In this document: positions 37,727 to 49,905 of the stretch, in pieces
Layout: every line of letters starts with the position of its first letter
Position numbering within the stretch: position 1 is the first letter of the stretch
Origin: Congeria kusceri
Taxonomy: Eukaryota > Mollusca > Bivalvia > Myida > Dreissenidae
Direction of reading: 5' to 3'
DNA length: 64,000 bases
Assembly (NCBI GenBank): GCA_027627225.1
Contig: CM051030.1
Location: 7,207,001 to 7,271,000 of the forward strand
Position numbers and translations under genes: made by a program
The notes under the pieces: model-generated
Seen by the model: the letters and a program-made list of their open reading frames with translations, nothing else
Databases searched by the model: none
What the model was told of the DNA's origin: nothing

Positions 37727-38204
37727 CTTATCACCGTTTATTTTACAGATTATTTTAGAAATGGTCATTAAGTGCATCAACCTGTTAATTGTCGTTATAT
37801 AAATATTTATAATATTAAATATTAGTTTATCACTTAGAAGTACAATTTCTTGTCATCAATGGTATTATTTTTCTACCTTATAGCGGTTTCAATAAGTAAA
37901 CAGTCAATTGTAGCTTTCAGGTCGAAGATCAACTCAAACATATATATTTCGTAGAAAAAGTATTTCGATGAATTTAATATAAATAAAGTTATAAAATAAA
38001 ATGAAACGAATTAATGTACAAACCATCAATAATGTGAGCGCGTTAATAGGAAATAGTTGACCAAAGTACATGTACGTATCTTACCTGCGCAACCGCTTTT
38101 GGTGCAAATCACGCTACCATTGTCACATACGCATTTGTTGCATTTGTATTTAAAGTTTTCCCGGACTATGTAATACCTTCCCATGTAGAAGCACCCCTTG
38201 TTGT

Positions 38205-38274
38205 CTGAATAGAACAAGAACAATGGAATCACAATGCTGCACGTGATTAATACTACTACTACTACTACTACTAC

Positions 38275-38309
<35 letters not shown>

Positions 38310-38329
38310 GAATAATAATAATAACATAC
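38205..38329. repeat. Microsatellite-filled intron 1 of gene D
   Basis: The 125-bp intron between the signal-peptide exon and the VWC-like exon consists largely of act and aat triplet runs (38250-38325). Confidence 0.85.
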
Positions 38330-38997
38330 CAACTGTTTTTGCGGGCAGACCTGCTTCTAGAACCGCCAAAAGTGCAATGAACTACAATAAAGTACACAGT
38401 ACAATATTCACCATCTGAAAATACAAAATTGGGAAAAAAAGAACATTGCTTTACTTAGCTGCGCTATTGCCATTTCCGAAACACCAGACATAAATAGATG
38501 TCCTTGCATTCAACTACGTAGGTAACAATAATATCTAACTGGACACTATGACGTACAGGAGATCCAAACTTAAACAGATCTGCAATACAATTAATATATG
38601 CGAATGACATTGTTTACCACGACGTTGCGAACATAAGCATTTAGTTGCCAATGATGAATGTTTCCATCAAGTTATAGCAATTATTTAGCCTGTTTTGTGA
38701 TACATTAGTTAAATTGTTCCTTTTTGACGATATTGCATCGTTCCAATATATACCCTAACATGAGACAAACACCAGTCTGTTGGCAGTTTTTGAATATTTC
38801 CGCCTCCTCTAACTCAAGGTCCTGTACCTGCGCCTCATTCAAGTTATTTGCAATCAAGACAAATGGAATCGTGCAAATGAAATCCGTTTAGATACGATAG
38901 ATCCGCATTGCTGTATAAAGTTAACGAGTGGAACCCCATACCAAGCAGTAATTTAACCGCAAATATGTTTATCACATAACAGCTTTGCACGTTCAAG

Positions 38998-39071
38998 GGA
39001 AAGGAAGGGAGACAATTTAAATATTTTCACTCGCGCAAGCGCTCGTGAAAATATTAATTGTCTCCCTTTCC
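38998..39071. mobile_element. Fold-back element
   Basis: Arms gggagacaatttaaatattt and its inverse aaatattaattgtctccctt surround a cgcgcaagcgctcg centre. The flank tcacaccgaaaacaaacaaa is shared with two related elements at about 41536-41605 and 43120-43240. Confidence 0.75.
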
Positions 39072-39805
39072 GGTGATGATATCAAGCATAATCACACCGA
39101 AAACAAACAAATATCCTATATTTATTAAATTTCTGTCAATCGATGTTTGTCAATTTCTACTTTATGCTTTGTGTCTTCATAACTAACCTTCGGTGCTTTC
39201 AATATGACGTACAGAAATTACAATTTACGAACATTCCATTTAAATCATATTTTATTTACCGGTACCAGAAGTTGCAAGTTTATACAAATCCGTCCCTTTC
39301 TCAGACACAGATAGAAATACACGGAGAGATAGAAATAAATCCCGTTTAAACAACCCATCATAAAGCACGTGCCTGGTTTGAATTTCAAATTTGTAATTTT
39401 GAACAAAAATTCGCAGACTTCCCGTGTGTTGCAGTCTAGTTCTAAAATACTTACCAAGACTGCAACCGGTAACTCCTTTTTCCGAAACATACCGCACACA
39501 GAACATGCAAAAACCTGTGTTTTCCGAAGTGTGCTTTCATCAATACAAACATGGATGACTGTTGACAAAAAAGGATTGTATATGTTTATTTTGGATTGTT
39601 CGAGTAATCTTACATGTTTGACGAGCGTAAATAGGCATATACGGTCTGATATATGGTTAAAAGATCGTATATGGATTCGTAAAATAAACTTAAGCTGGTT
39701 CTGTCTGGGTTGTATTTCTCTTATACGACGTCTCGTTTATATGTCTCTTTTATTACTGTTTAATTTCAATTGCAATGCTATGATGTTAACGTTTATTTAC
39801 AAGTG

Positions 39806-40065
39806 CTTGTAATGTGGTTAATTCTGGGCTAAGTGTGATATTCGGCATACCTTTTAAACCGGTTTAAACCCCCCTATGCTTTGCATTGACCGTTCCAAGG
39901 CGGTGACCACAGTTTTAATCATTTGTATGTTTTGTGTTGCGCGTATTGTCCTGTATTGTATAGTCAGTTGGTCATTTGCCTCAAATAAAAGACCAGCGGA
40001 TATTAATAAGGGTTTCTCTCCTGGAGTTTCATTATTCTTATATTATATACGGAAGTTAAGATCGA
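39806..40065 (+). repeat. Dispersed repeat, inverse of 20590-20870
   Basis: Shares ttaattctgggctaagtgtg, ttttaaaccggtttaaac, ttgcattgaccgtt and ggtcatttgcctcaaata with the earlier copy in opposite orientation. Not coding. Confidence 0.8.
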
Positions 40066-43000
40066 ATAATCTGTCTACCGTACTTCATTATTGGTTCGGA
40101 CTATGTTAGGAATTTGTCCGTATGGCAGAATATAAGTAATATTATTTAGTAGAAATAATCGCAAATAAGGATCAAATTTGTTTCTAAAATTGTTGACAGA
40201 GACATTAATATATGATACGATAGTATTTAAGCCATGGTTTACAACTTGTTAACTGCCATGCACAGTCTTCCAGCAAATATTTCACAATACCATATCGACA
40301 AACACTATCCGAAACCTGTGAAAACAACTGTCACTCCTTGTGAAACGTTTAACGATTTTATGCTGTGCAAAAATATACAAATATGTTTTATTACAAGATA
40401 ATATTCGAAAATTTAAATTCGCGTTATTTTTACCTAATTTTAAATGTATTACTAATTTAAATCAAATACTATTCCAAACAGGAGTACGTTTCGATGTTCC
40501 ACAGTAGACAACGCCGTATTTTCTTTAATTTAATGGCTACGCCAATTACAAGCAAGTTACCATTATCGGATTACTAACAAAATACAATAGTTTTATGGCG
40601 ATTACTACAAAAGTTATTTGAAATTTTTACCCTTTCTCTCTGATGCAACAAATAATTGATATTCAAGCGCAAATTATATATCATTATGGCATGTTTTCCT
40701 GACACAGTAATTCATGCATTGCAGAATCAGCTGTCGCCATAACGAAAGACATGACATTTATAATAGCATGGCAAAAATATTTTAGTAATGGTTTTGTATT
40801 TGAGAACAAGCATCTGTAGCGATGAAAAATGCTATATCTTTTAATGAATACTTTTGTAAATGTGCAATAAATGTACATTCTAATTCAGTGAATAGTATTT
40901 GGTCCGTATTCACCAACCCATTTTAGACTTAACAATAAAGAATAGACCTACACTCAAGAAATAAAAAAATGTTCGTTCTCAAATATGCCGCGTATCAATT
41001 TTGCCTATGTCTGTAAATAATGTAAATAATTCTAAAAAAAGTATGTTAAAATTAGCGTTTTTGAAGACCAAGTGAAATTCAAAATAAACATACTTTTTTA
41101 ACAAAACGGTTTCTTAAGTCTTAAGTCAACGAAACGGGACCATGTCATATCACGGACAGAACTGAACGTTACCAAAGGAGGAATTCTTCCCCAGACCACT
41201 GAACATTCTTTATTAAAGAATCATATAACGTTCTAATATTCGCTTCAATCACTTTTCTTTCAAACTGTATAATGGGGAAATACATAATTATGCTTATGTT
41301 TGTAAAGCCTATGTATTAAATACCTTACTACAAAACTACGTTGATTTCTTTCTGATACGGATTTGAAAAAAGCTGTGCTGATATGGTTTTTCTACTTCCT
41401 GCTGTGCCTGATACAGGCTGGGACATGGCCCACGATCGATTTCACGTGCCGTCGTTAACTGTGCATGACGTCATTAGCAACGTCAAAATGGCTGCCGCGG
41501 AGCGTACGCTAAAAGTTTTAGTGGTATTATAATATGAATTGTCTCACTGTTCGCTGATGATATAACGCGTTATCACACCAAAAACAAACAAATATCCCCT
41601 ATTTATGTTATGCTAAGTAGTGAGATATATAAAAAATATCAGTCAGATATAGCTTTATATCTCACTGTTCTTTTATTCCCGATTTATTACAGTAAAGGTA
41701 CCAATGCCGGACTCAAAACTGTGAAATGACGCCATTATTTTGACGTCATAACGCTATGATTATCGCGATAGTTTAATAATAAAATATAATAAAACCTTTA
41801 AAAAGCAATAATCACATTTCGTAGGCATTTTATTAGAGAAGGGGTATGCATTCATAATCGTATGAACGCCATGCCTTATCACCGTCGTAGTAATATCTGA
41901 GTGTCCTACTTGTATGCAAATTATATTTCGACAAGAATATTTGCATGAACTGAGATGTCTTATATTGTTAAATGTTACTCTTTTTTGAATTTATTGTTAA
42001 CGTTTTATTAAATATTTTATAATAAATACACATGAACATTTCGTTCCAGTTCTACTTCTATAAAAAATCAATTTGACATTTTTTTTCACTTTTGCTGGAT
42101 AGTATTCTATCATGCAAGGTCTACATGTGTTATAATTAAACAAAGCCATTTCACTAGCATGTAATATGTACATGTCATGGTGTGTTAAGTAAAAAATACT
42201 TTTCTTAGAAGCAACCACAGAAAATGTTCATGACGTAACATCGGTTCACGAACGCAGCTTTAAAATGGATTTGATTTCACATTGATGTGTCTATTTGCTA
42301 GATGCATGTAGATCGTCTTATTTATTGTGCATTTATATCACAGTTAATAATGATGAATTGTTTAACATGTACAATAAGAAAAAATGCATTTTGAGATTTA
42401 TATTAAAATGTTATCCTTTCTATGACAAGTTATGCCCAGGCAAAGACAAGAGCTTAGATACACCCGTGTGGATTTAAAGCATTATAAAGCAATTAATCCT
42501 CCATCTGTTGTGTTAATAATCAAACATGATTATCCAGGATCTGTTAAACTCTCAGCCTAGGAATTGTGTGATTTTAAAGTGCCAGAACTCAACTGTGGTA
42601 TATAAGTATTCATGATGTGGATTTACTGTAGTCTTACTAACAAAGCACCTCTTCTTTTAAACTAAACTTTCTAAAGCATTAATAATGTTTGGTGCTTGTT
42701 GGCTAAACCGGCCGAAATAGCAGTTCTTCTTGATGTCACGGATATTTTTGCATCTGTTTTTAGTTACTTTTTTAGTTTTGTAGCGATATGATTTATGCAT
42801 GGAAAATAAAAATGTTATGACTTATAATGTTCACATTAAATTTCATTTGTCGCAGCAAATTGAATGTAAAATAAGGAGAAAATGACATTTTTGTAGGGAA
42901 CTATTTATAAATCGTAGTTTGCATTCTATTTTGTGTAGTTTGGTTACACGAGGCGGTACTTCGCTGTTCCGAAAAAAAAACTGCTGTGCGTGATATTTCT

Positions 43001-43119
43001 CTTACAATGGCACAATGGCTAGCGCGCATCATGGATTTGCGAGTTTGACTATTGCGTTTATAATCGCACGAACGCAACCAAAATTAAATTCAATCCTTAA
43101 TAAAATAAACAGAAAATGT
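40066..43119. other. No gene recognised
   Basis: AT-rich. A partial relative of the fold-back family lies at 41536-41605 (tgatgatataacgcgttatc then cacaccaaaaacaaac). A GC-richer patch at 41440-41510 has paired tgacgtcat motifs. Short open frames have no support. Confidence 0.5.
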
Positions 43120-43240
43120 GTTTTTGGTGTGATAACGCTTAATATCATCAACGGAAAGGGAGACAATGTACATATTAGGGAGAAACTATTAATTGTCTCC
43201 CTTTCCGGTAATGATATAACGCGTTATCACACCGAAAACA
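43120..43240. mobile_element. Fold-back element, longest copy of the family
   Basis: A 121-bp palindrome: ttttggtgtgataacgctta with ggaaagggagacaat on one side, attgtctccctttccgg with ataacgcgttatcacaccga on the other. No coding capacity. Confidence 0.8.
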
Positions 43241-44351
43241 AACAAATATCCTCTATGTACAGCGCCGAATGGTGAATGTAATTTATTAAGTTTGACAAAT
43301 TAACAGTTTTCTGTTTTTCTTTGTCTTAGATCTCGAAAAGAAAAATACATTATATATAAACTAGCGAAATAACACTACTGACAAAGACACAATATAGGAA
43401 ATATAGTGCCGTTTAAAACAACATCAATTGCAGTGGATAAAATTTTAAATAATTGTAACGGTGGAAAGGAAATTGTCTATTGCTCGCAAGTCACTTTAAA
43501 ATTTCGCTTCGCCATAAGTACTAATTCGATCAGAACTTTTCCTATACCAATATATATGTGAAGTTAAACAAGTATTCATCACGTTGTTGGTTATTCTGGT
43601 TCACAGGTGCAAATTATTTATGCCTTAGAATTTTGAACATCGCATGTTTAGCTTCATGTGAAATTTCCTACAAAATGGTGAAACGACATCTTGTTCTATG
43701 TTTTAACTATTAAGAATATATCTGATACACTAAGTACTTAAACTAAGAAAACATAGTAAACTTAATTACTGATCGCAGACTTCTTTGTTGTATTCTCTTT
43801 AAAAATGTAGCATTATATCTTTTTACTTGTATGCGGGAGTTTTTCAGACCAACAGAATTCGCACATCGATTTTCATTATAGATTTGAACATTTTTCATTC
43901 TGCTATTTTAATATGAATATTATATACAAACTGTCACGTTATTGTTAATATTAAATAATATTCCCCCCTTAAATTCGTTCAGAAATCATAACCATTTTGG
44001 AAATTAGTATTTGACTTGTACAGTTTTCAGATAATGTGTTATCTTAGTTCTGCGCATATGGAATTGACCAAAAACAAACAGTAAAGTAAAATGCAAAGAA
44101 AAAAGCAGCGGAAAGAAAACTACAAACAAACAAAACGGCGCCAATATAAATTTAGAAATAAAAACACATTTATTTCGTATGAACCCAAACGGCAATGTGT
44201 GTGTATTTACTACGTTTGCTTTTAATAAGGACATTGTAACGTACGGGAAATAGTAAGACACCAAGCTTTAACATGATATCAAGCACCATTCTGTGGACAT
44301 AATTTCTGTATTGCAATAATTGCAATAATTTTTTGTAGTATTTTAACGCTT

Positions 44352-45786
44352 TTATTGCAACGGGAACGAATCACAGATCGGGCAACACGCTCCTTGTGGT
44401 GTGTAACCTACACACATGGGACACCTCATCATCTCACATTTGATCGACCCACTTCTACAGAAGCACGTCAGACAGGGATTGCTGAACATCCTTGGAACAC
44501 GATCACCTTTGTTAACAGAAGTATAATTTTAGTCTAAGAATGCTCACAGAAACATGCCATACAATATATTACACCTATGAACACTATTATTCAACAGAGC
44601 AACGAATCCGCGTTATCGTTCAACAATAATAAAACATTACTAAAATTCTTCGATCCAGACGATAATCACTACAAAAGCTTATCATTTATTCTGTGGCCGA
44701 TTTTCAACCTTCCCCAAACTGTGCATACAAATCCATTGATAATACTTTGTGTACAGTTTCTAACTGGCAAATTGACATACACACCAACACTGGAACTTAA
44801 AACCCCTTGGCGAAGTTAAAGCAATTTTAGTAAGCATTAATTTGCAAATATGTATTAAGAATAAAGTGTTATAATGTCAAAGTTAATGAATATAAACATG
44901 GGTTTCTAGTATTTTGTATTATGACATTTATCTATTTTTTATTGCTGCCTCTAATGAAATATGTTTTACATGACCGCTCATAAAAATAAATACGATTTTA
45001 CACTGAAAGCAACAAATACCCTCTATACATACCCTTCATTGTAGTGTTTACCATCTACGTAGCAACCAGTGTTTGGGACTGAAATAATTAATCATGAATT
45101 ACTCTGTCTTACACGCAAATTTTATACAGTGGATTGATTTTGATTTATTAACCTAATGATCTTGGTCAGGTGATCATTCATGCCTCTACTGTGACCTTCC
45201 AAATTTGAAACTAAAGCAAAAGCAATTTAACAAGTTATATCAATTAGGTTTCATTACAGTGATATTGAATAAAATGGACTGAAAACCTATATTGAGAGAA
45301 TTGATATTTTATTCTTTCAGTTTGTATCTGCATGCATAAAAAACAACAAAAAGCACAACGAAACAACAAACTTTGCGATGGTATATAAGATATTAATATG
45401 TACTGTATGCATAGTTGAGCTGACATTATATTGTATGTATTTTTTGTTATTCCTTGTTTGTTTGTTTTAATGCTTTTTGTTGTTTATGTTGTTTTTTTGT
45501 TGCCGTTATAAGTCGCAAAAAATAAAGATATAATTAAAGAAAAATAACAAACAAACATTCGAATAAAGATGTAACTAACAGAAAAATACCAAACAAACAA
45601 TAAAGATGTAATAAAAACAACAACAACAATAACAAACAAAGCAACTCACTGTTTATCAAACAGGACGGCATCTTCCTCGCACGGAAGAGGGGCGCAACCC
45701 ATTATAGCGCAATCGGGAGGAAGAACAGGATTTGTTGGTCCTTGAGCCCATTTCTCGGCTACTCCAATATTCCATTTCATATTCAT
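44352..45786 (-). pseudogene. Gene C: VWC-type paralogue lacking WAP exon, donor shifted by one base
   Basis: Exon 1 (45786-45650) begins at an ATG just after tttcag. It encodes a shortened leader, MNMKWNIGVAEKWAQ, that has lost the hydrophobic core, and then DCAIMGCAPLPCEED; the expected ECCPVC end is missing. The 45-nt VWC exon (45078-45034) encodes NTGCYVDGKHYNEG, but an extra G at 45033 moves the gt donor one base away (GAAG then ggtatg). The last exon (44506-44352, 155 nt) is intact: [38 protein letters not shown] and TAA. The stop codon lies within an AATAAA. No VWC-like exon 2 and no WAP exon lie between. The defects argue against a functional secreted product. Confidence 0.65.
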
Positions 45787-46120
45787 TATCTGAAAGTACA
45801 CGGGTGGAAAAAAGCAAATAATATATCAACTGCATCGATAGCTGTGAAAGCTGTGAAACGCTTATTACAAGAGCTTTAGTCATTTTGGTAATGCATCTGA
45901 CCAGATTGAAAGAGAATAGTATCAGAAACATATTTCAAACACCAAACCTAAACCGTATATAATACGATATAATCTTTTTTTAAGTATCAAATAATAATAA
46001 ACATAACGTAATGATAGTAATAAGATCATTAGAACACTCAAGTTAGGGTTGAATTAACACCCTTCCGATCGCAAGGCGGGCACAATATCCACCAAGTTTA
46101 TGATCATTAATATCATAAAT

Positions 46121-46294
46121 ATGTCCTGTAAAACGCTGTTCATCTTGATTCTTCTTCTCAGTGGTTTTGTCCACAGCAACTATACACAAACTTTGAATAC
46201 TAATGTTACGTCTTTACATCAAACGACTTTAGTAAAATGTAAATACGACGCACAAACACCTTTCCTCGCACGTTGTTCACGGTGTTTACGTTAG
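46121..46294 (+). CDS. Candidate small secreted peptide
   Basis: Encodes 57 residues starting MSCKTLFILILLLSGFVHS, a good signal peptide with cleavage likely after HS, then NYTQ and NVTS (two N-glycosylation sequons) and a Cys-containing tail KCKYDAQTPF...CSRCLR before TAG. An in-frame ATG occurs 21 bp upstream (46100). It lies on the strand opposite genes C and A. No splice partner was identified; it could be a single-exon peptide or the first exon of an unseen gene. The family is not recognised. Confidence 0.35.
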   Translation: MSCKTLFILILLLSGFVHSNYTQTLNTNVTSLHQTTLVKCKYDAQTPFLARCSRCLR

Positions 46295-48069
46295 CAATGT
46301 TCAAGCGCAACCACCTAAGCGTGGCAGTTCTTTATACAAAGTATGTCCAAAACCACAATCGTCAACTGAAAATTGATGTTACCTACCTGATCACACTTCT
46401 TTGCACTTAGCACACAACTTTATATTTAAAATAATGCTATATCTTTATTAATTAATCTTCACCGCGTTGCTATATTTTGTATATGAAATAAAACTGTTAA
46501 GACTACAGTTTTATCAAGGTTATATATCTTTTCAAGGATTTCTTCGACCACAACTAGCTGTTTACCAATATGCGCAGAGTTGTTTCAGTGTTAGTTGTTT
46601 TTGTTTAATTAACGTGGCGCCGATAAAACATTAACAACCTCAAATATAAATGACCGCTGGTAAAAAAAACATAAAACAATATTCATGTATGTTTCAACAC
46701 GGATACAGTTGCAACAGAGTGTTATGATAAGGCCAAACATCTACATCTGTTTGTGCGATGTATGTTTTCAGTACACATATATATATATTTTGTGTATAAC
46801 CTTAAGTATCAACATTAAACAGATGTTCCGGAAAATTTTATCATGACGCCATGAACTATTAGTTAATGTTGAAGAGCAATTTTTAAATTTTTTATTGTAT
46901 ATGCTATAAGTATTCATGATGTCAAACAAACTAGTATAGTATAAGTTGTACTTGATTATAATTTTCCGAGTGTTTGATTAAAACATGAGCACACATAATA
47001 AGAACGTGCATTCAACTGACCTTCAATCCCTACACACATCAATGCTGTAAGACATGGGCAACACATGCTATGTATTCGTGACTGGAAACAATATGTGACC
47101 TCTAAGTTTAGGGCAATTTGATTAGTATCTTTATCTAGCACATAATTCAAAGTAAAAAAATTAATAAACTAACACTTTTCATCGCCTTTGGCATACCATT
47201 AATCATCGATAAATTCATTCATCGATCACTGGTTGATTGATTAAAAGATAGACCATATTTCAAACCAACTTTTGATATTATAGGGAAATATAGCCTTAAA
47301 CGTTTAAGAAATAATTTTAGATTTAGATTTGTTTACCAGCCAATAAACAATGATTTGAAATTACGATGTATATGAATGTACACGCATCAGAACGACAAAT
47401 CGCTGTTTAGTAGCCGATACACAACGATAATGCTCAAATTATTTCGATTCTAACATGACCTGACAACATATTTTGCAATTAAATGTCATATTCACACTAA
47501 AGATGACATCGGTGCAAAACTTTCTAATAAAGCTATGTGCATGTTGTTAGTGGATTAGTTTCTTTCCAATGATGTTTTTCATATATGTACTGGTTTCTTA
47601 CCGTGAGATGTAAGAGTGTTTCATTTTCGTCAACCATCCAACACTTATGCCAAATATATCCGTTCAACTTAAACAAAAACCGAATGGTCCGTAAATCTTA
47701 CCACTGCGTCTGGACATATGACGTATATGAAGTTGCCTTACATACTTCGCTATAATAAGAATAATTCAGACAATATAAGCCATTGATTTGATGAAAATTA
47801 CTTGTACTCTCAAGTTTTCCAAAATGTCTACGATTTTGTGTCTTCTAGTCAAACTTAATTTAACAACCATGCTGATGACTTTTCCTTAACTTGGTGTACA
47901 ACATACTCAAGTCATTTAAGCAAACACGCGATTTCAGCGCCTTGTCTGAAATGAACATTAGGCATTGCCATCGTTTATGGGTAATAATTGCCGATTTTTA
48001 AGAATGTATTTATTAGCTGAATATGCATAACATATTGGTATGTATCAAGTATACACACTATTAATATGG
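46295..48069. other. No gene recognised
   Basis: AT-rich spacer between the small peptide frame and the 3' end of gene A. A minus-strand AATAAA at 48009-48014 (tttatt on plus) probably serves gene A. Confidence 0.5.
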
Positions 48070-49577
48070 TTATTGGAGACTGTTTCGGTAAATCGCGTCA
48101 CATATCGGACAACACTCTCCTGGTGGTGTGTAACCTACACACTGGATGCAGCACAGCATTTCACACTTGACGAAGCCACCTCTATAGAAGCACGCCTTGC
48201 AGGTTTCGGTGAACTTCCTTGGAAGTTCATCACCTGGAAAGTTCCCAGAATTTAACTATATAATAAGTTATGTGGGTAGGATTTAAGGGTAAATAATTAC
48301 CATCTTGTACAGTCATTCAAACAATATACACCCTTATACAAACATTCAAGTTTAAACATTGACCGACCATTTTATGTGACTAAGACAATTTGTGGGTTAA
48401 GGTACAATACAGCAGGAAGAATAGACATGAAGTAAACATTATCAATGACCTTTTTTTTCATTATTACCTGCACACAACAATTTTTCCTTCTACAAATATG
48501 CCATACAGAAACAGTGAGCAACAATTGAAGGAAAACAAGTTATAAATGGCAAATACAGACGTTTTTTATGGGTGTTTATTGTAATAATATACCTACGTTA
48601 CACACAATATTAATTTTAAACATTATAAGAAATCGTTTGAACAACGTACATTTTCGTTGTTACATATGGAAATGCTGATGATGAATACCTTATAAAATGA
48701 TAACACAACGCGGATGGTGAAAACCTTATAAAATGATAATACTAGATATATTACCAACGCATGCGTTAACAGAATTATATCGATTATTATTGAATATATT
48801 CCAGAGAAACAATGTCATATTAAAATAATCACTCATACCTTTATTGCATCGTATTCCGTTGACGTACCAACCTGTTTCTTTGTCTGAAAAAAAGACTTGT
48901 TTTAAATATTATACCTCGTCTGCATATTCATTAAGTATTAATACCTTGTTAAACAATTATTAAACATTATGCTGCATTTTTTTCATAATATTACGCCGAT
49001 TATATGACTGTAAATTTGTGGTTTTTATTAAATTTAAATATAATAGTACTGTCCTTTAAATTTTACCTAAAGAAAAATCAGATTGTGAACTTACCTTTCG
49101 GAATTCTACAGACGTGTCCGCAACCAGCAGAACAGTATTTTTGTTTGCCTGGACAGTCAAAGTCCGATGAGCACATTTCCACACTTATCCCGGCAGAAAA
49201 TTGCCATGTCTTTGAACAAACTCCCGGCTTGTCTGAAATGTATATGCTGATACATTGCTTTAACGGTTAAAACAAAATTATAATCATGTTTAATTAATTA
49301 TTTATTATTTAATTAATTTTCAGTTCCCGAAGCTACCAACAATTAACGTTTTCTTACTGTATTTACAAATAGGGCAGCATTAGCCGGGCGGTGTACTGTG
49401 GTCCACGCACGGAGGGGCGGCGCAGAGCATTGCACTGTGGTCCACGCACGGAGGGGTGGCGCAGAGCACTGCAGAACACATAGGATGGAGATTGTGCTTT
49501 GCTGTTTCTTGCGCCAAAAGTTCGGTTACCCACATGGCGCAGCAAAGGAACTCAATATAGTGCAATGCCCTATCCAT
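48070..49577 (-). pseudogene. Gene A: WAP-VWC paralogue with nonsense codon and lost cysteines
   Basis: Exon 1 (49577-49358, 220 nt) encodes signal peptide MDRALHYIEFLCCAMWVTEL, then LCATPPCVDHS and its 39-nt tandem copy [11 protein letters not shown], then TPPG, a TAA at 49380-49382 and CCPIC. The paralogue in gene B has GAA (Glu) at that codon. Exon 3 (49232-49095, 138 nt) is a WAP domain (KPGVCSK, DFDCPGKQKYCSAGCGHVC) whose second and fifth cysteines are Ser and Tyr. The 45-nt exon (48883-48839) has Trp for the first VWC Cys. The last exon (48233-48070) has an intact VWC half (CKACFY, KCEMLCCIQC, ECCPIC) and stop. The VWC-like exon 2 is absent. Splice sites are good and all phases agree. 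Either a pseudogene or a source of a 65-residue secreted peptide. Confidence 0.75.
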
Positions 49578-49905
49578 TATCTGAAAATATAAAAACGTAA
49601 AGGAAAATAGAAAACCATAGGCATACTCAGATACTCTGAAGTAATGATATTGTCTACGCAGGATATGGATAACGATATGTCATATATAACATTCACAGCA
49701 CGACTAATCTTTTGGAATCTATAAAACATACTGTTGTTGTATGTATTATACATTATCAAACATTATAATCATTTAGGTATATAACGTTTTTGAATTAATT
49801 ACATTGGAATCACTTTATGTATTGGAAATCTTTTCGCTTTTGGTTAAGAACTATTGTATATTTTTTGGTATAATTAGGTACATTGTGCCTAATTTAAGTC
49901 TTATA

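Larger units (their letters stand above)
27319..38414 (-). pseudogene. Gene D: VWC-type secreted protein, split by a 10-kb TE-filled intron
   Basis: Exon 1 (38414-38330, 85 nt) starts at an ATG directly after ttttcag and encodes a hydrophobic signal peptide, MVNIVLCTLL, then an in-frame TAG, then FIALLAVLEAGLPAKTV. Exon 2 (38204-38085, 120 nt) encodes a VWC-like unit with GCFYMGRYYIV, CNKCVCDNG and CTKSGCA. Exon 28256-28212 (45 nt) encodes ATGCTVDGKHYPEG and exon about 27487-27319 the last VWC part (CEKCYCKIGSVGC, CKPC, ACCPIC, then a 16-residue tail and TAG). Phases of the first three exons agree (phase 1). The last exon has no AG acceptor in the right phase: upstream is AT-rich filler next to a MITE. 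There is no WAP exon. The nonsense codon and lost acceptor argue for a dead gene. Joining the 38-kb and 28-kb parts into one gene is inferred from strand, order and phase. Confidence 0.6.
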
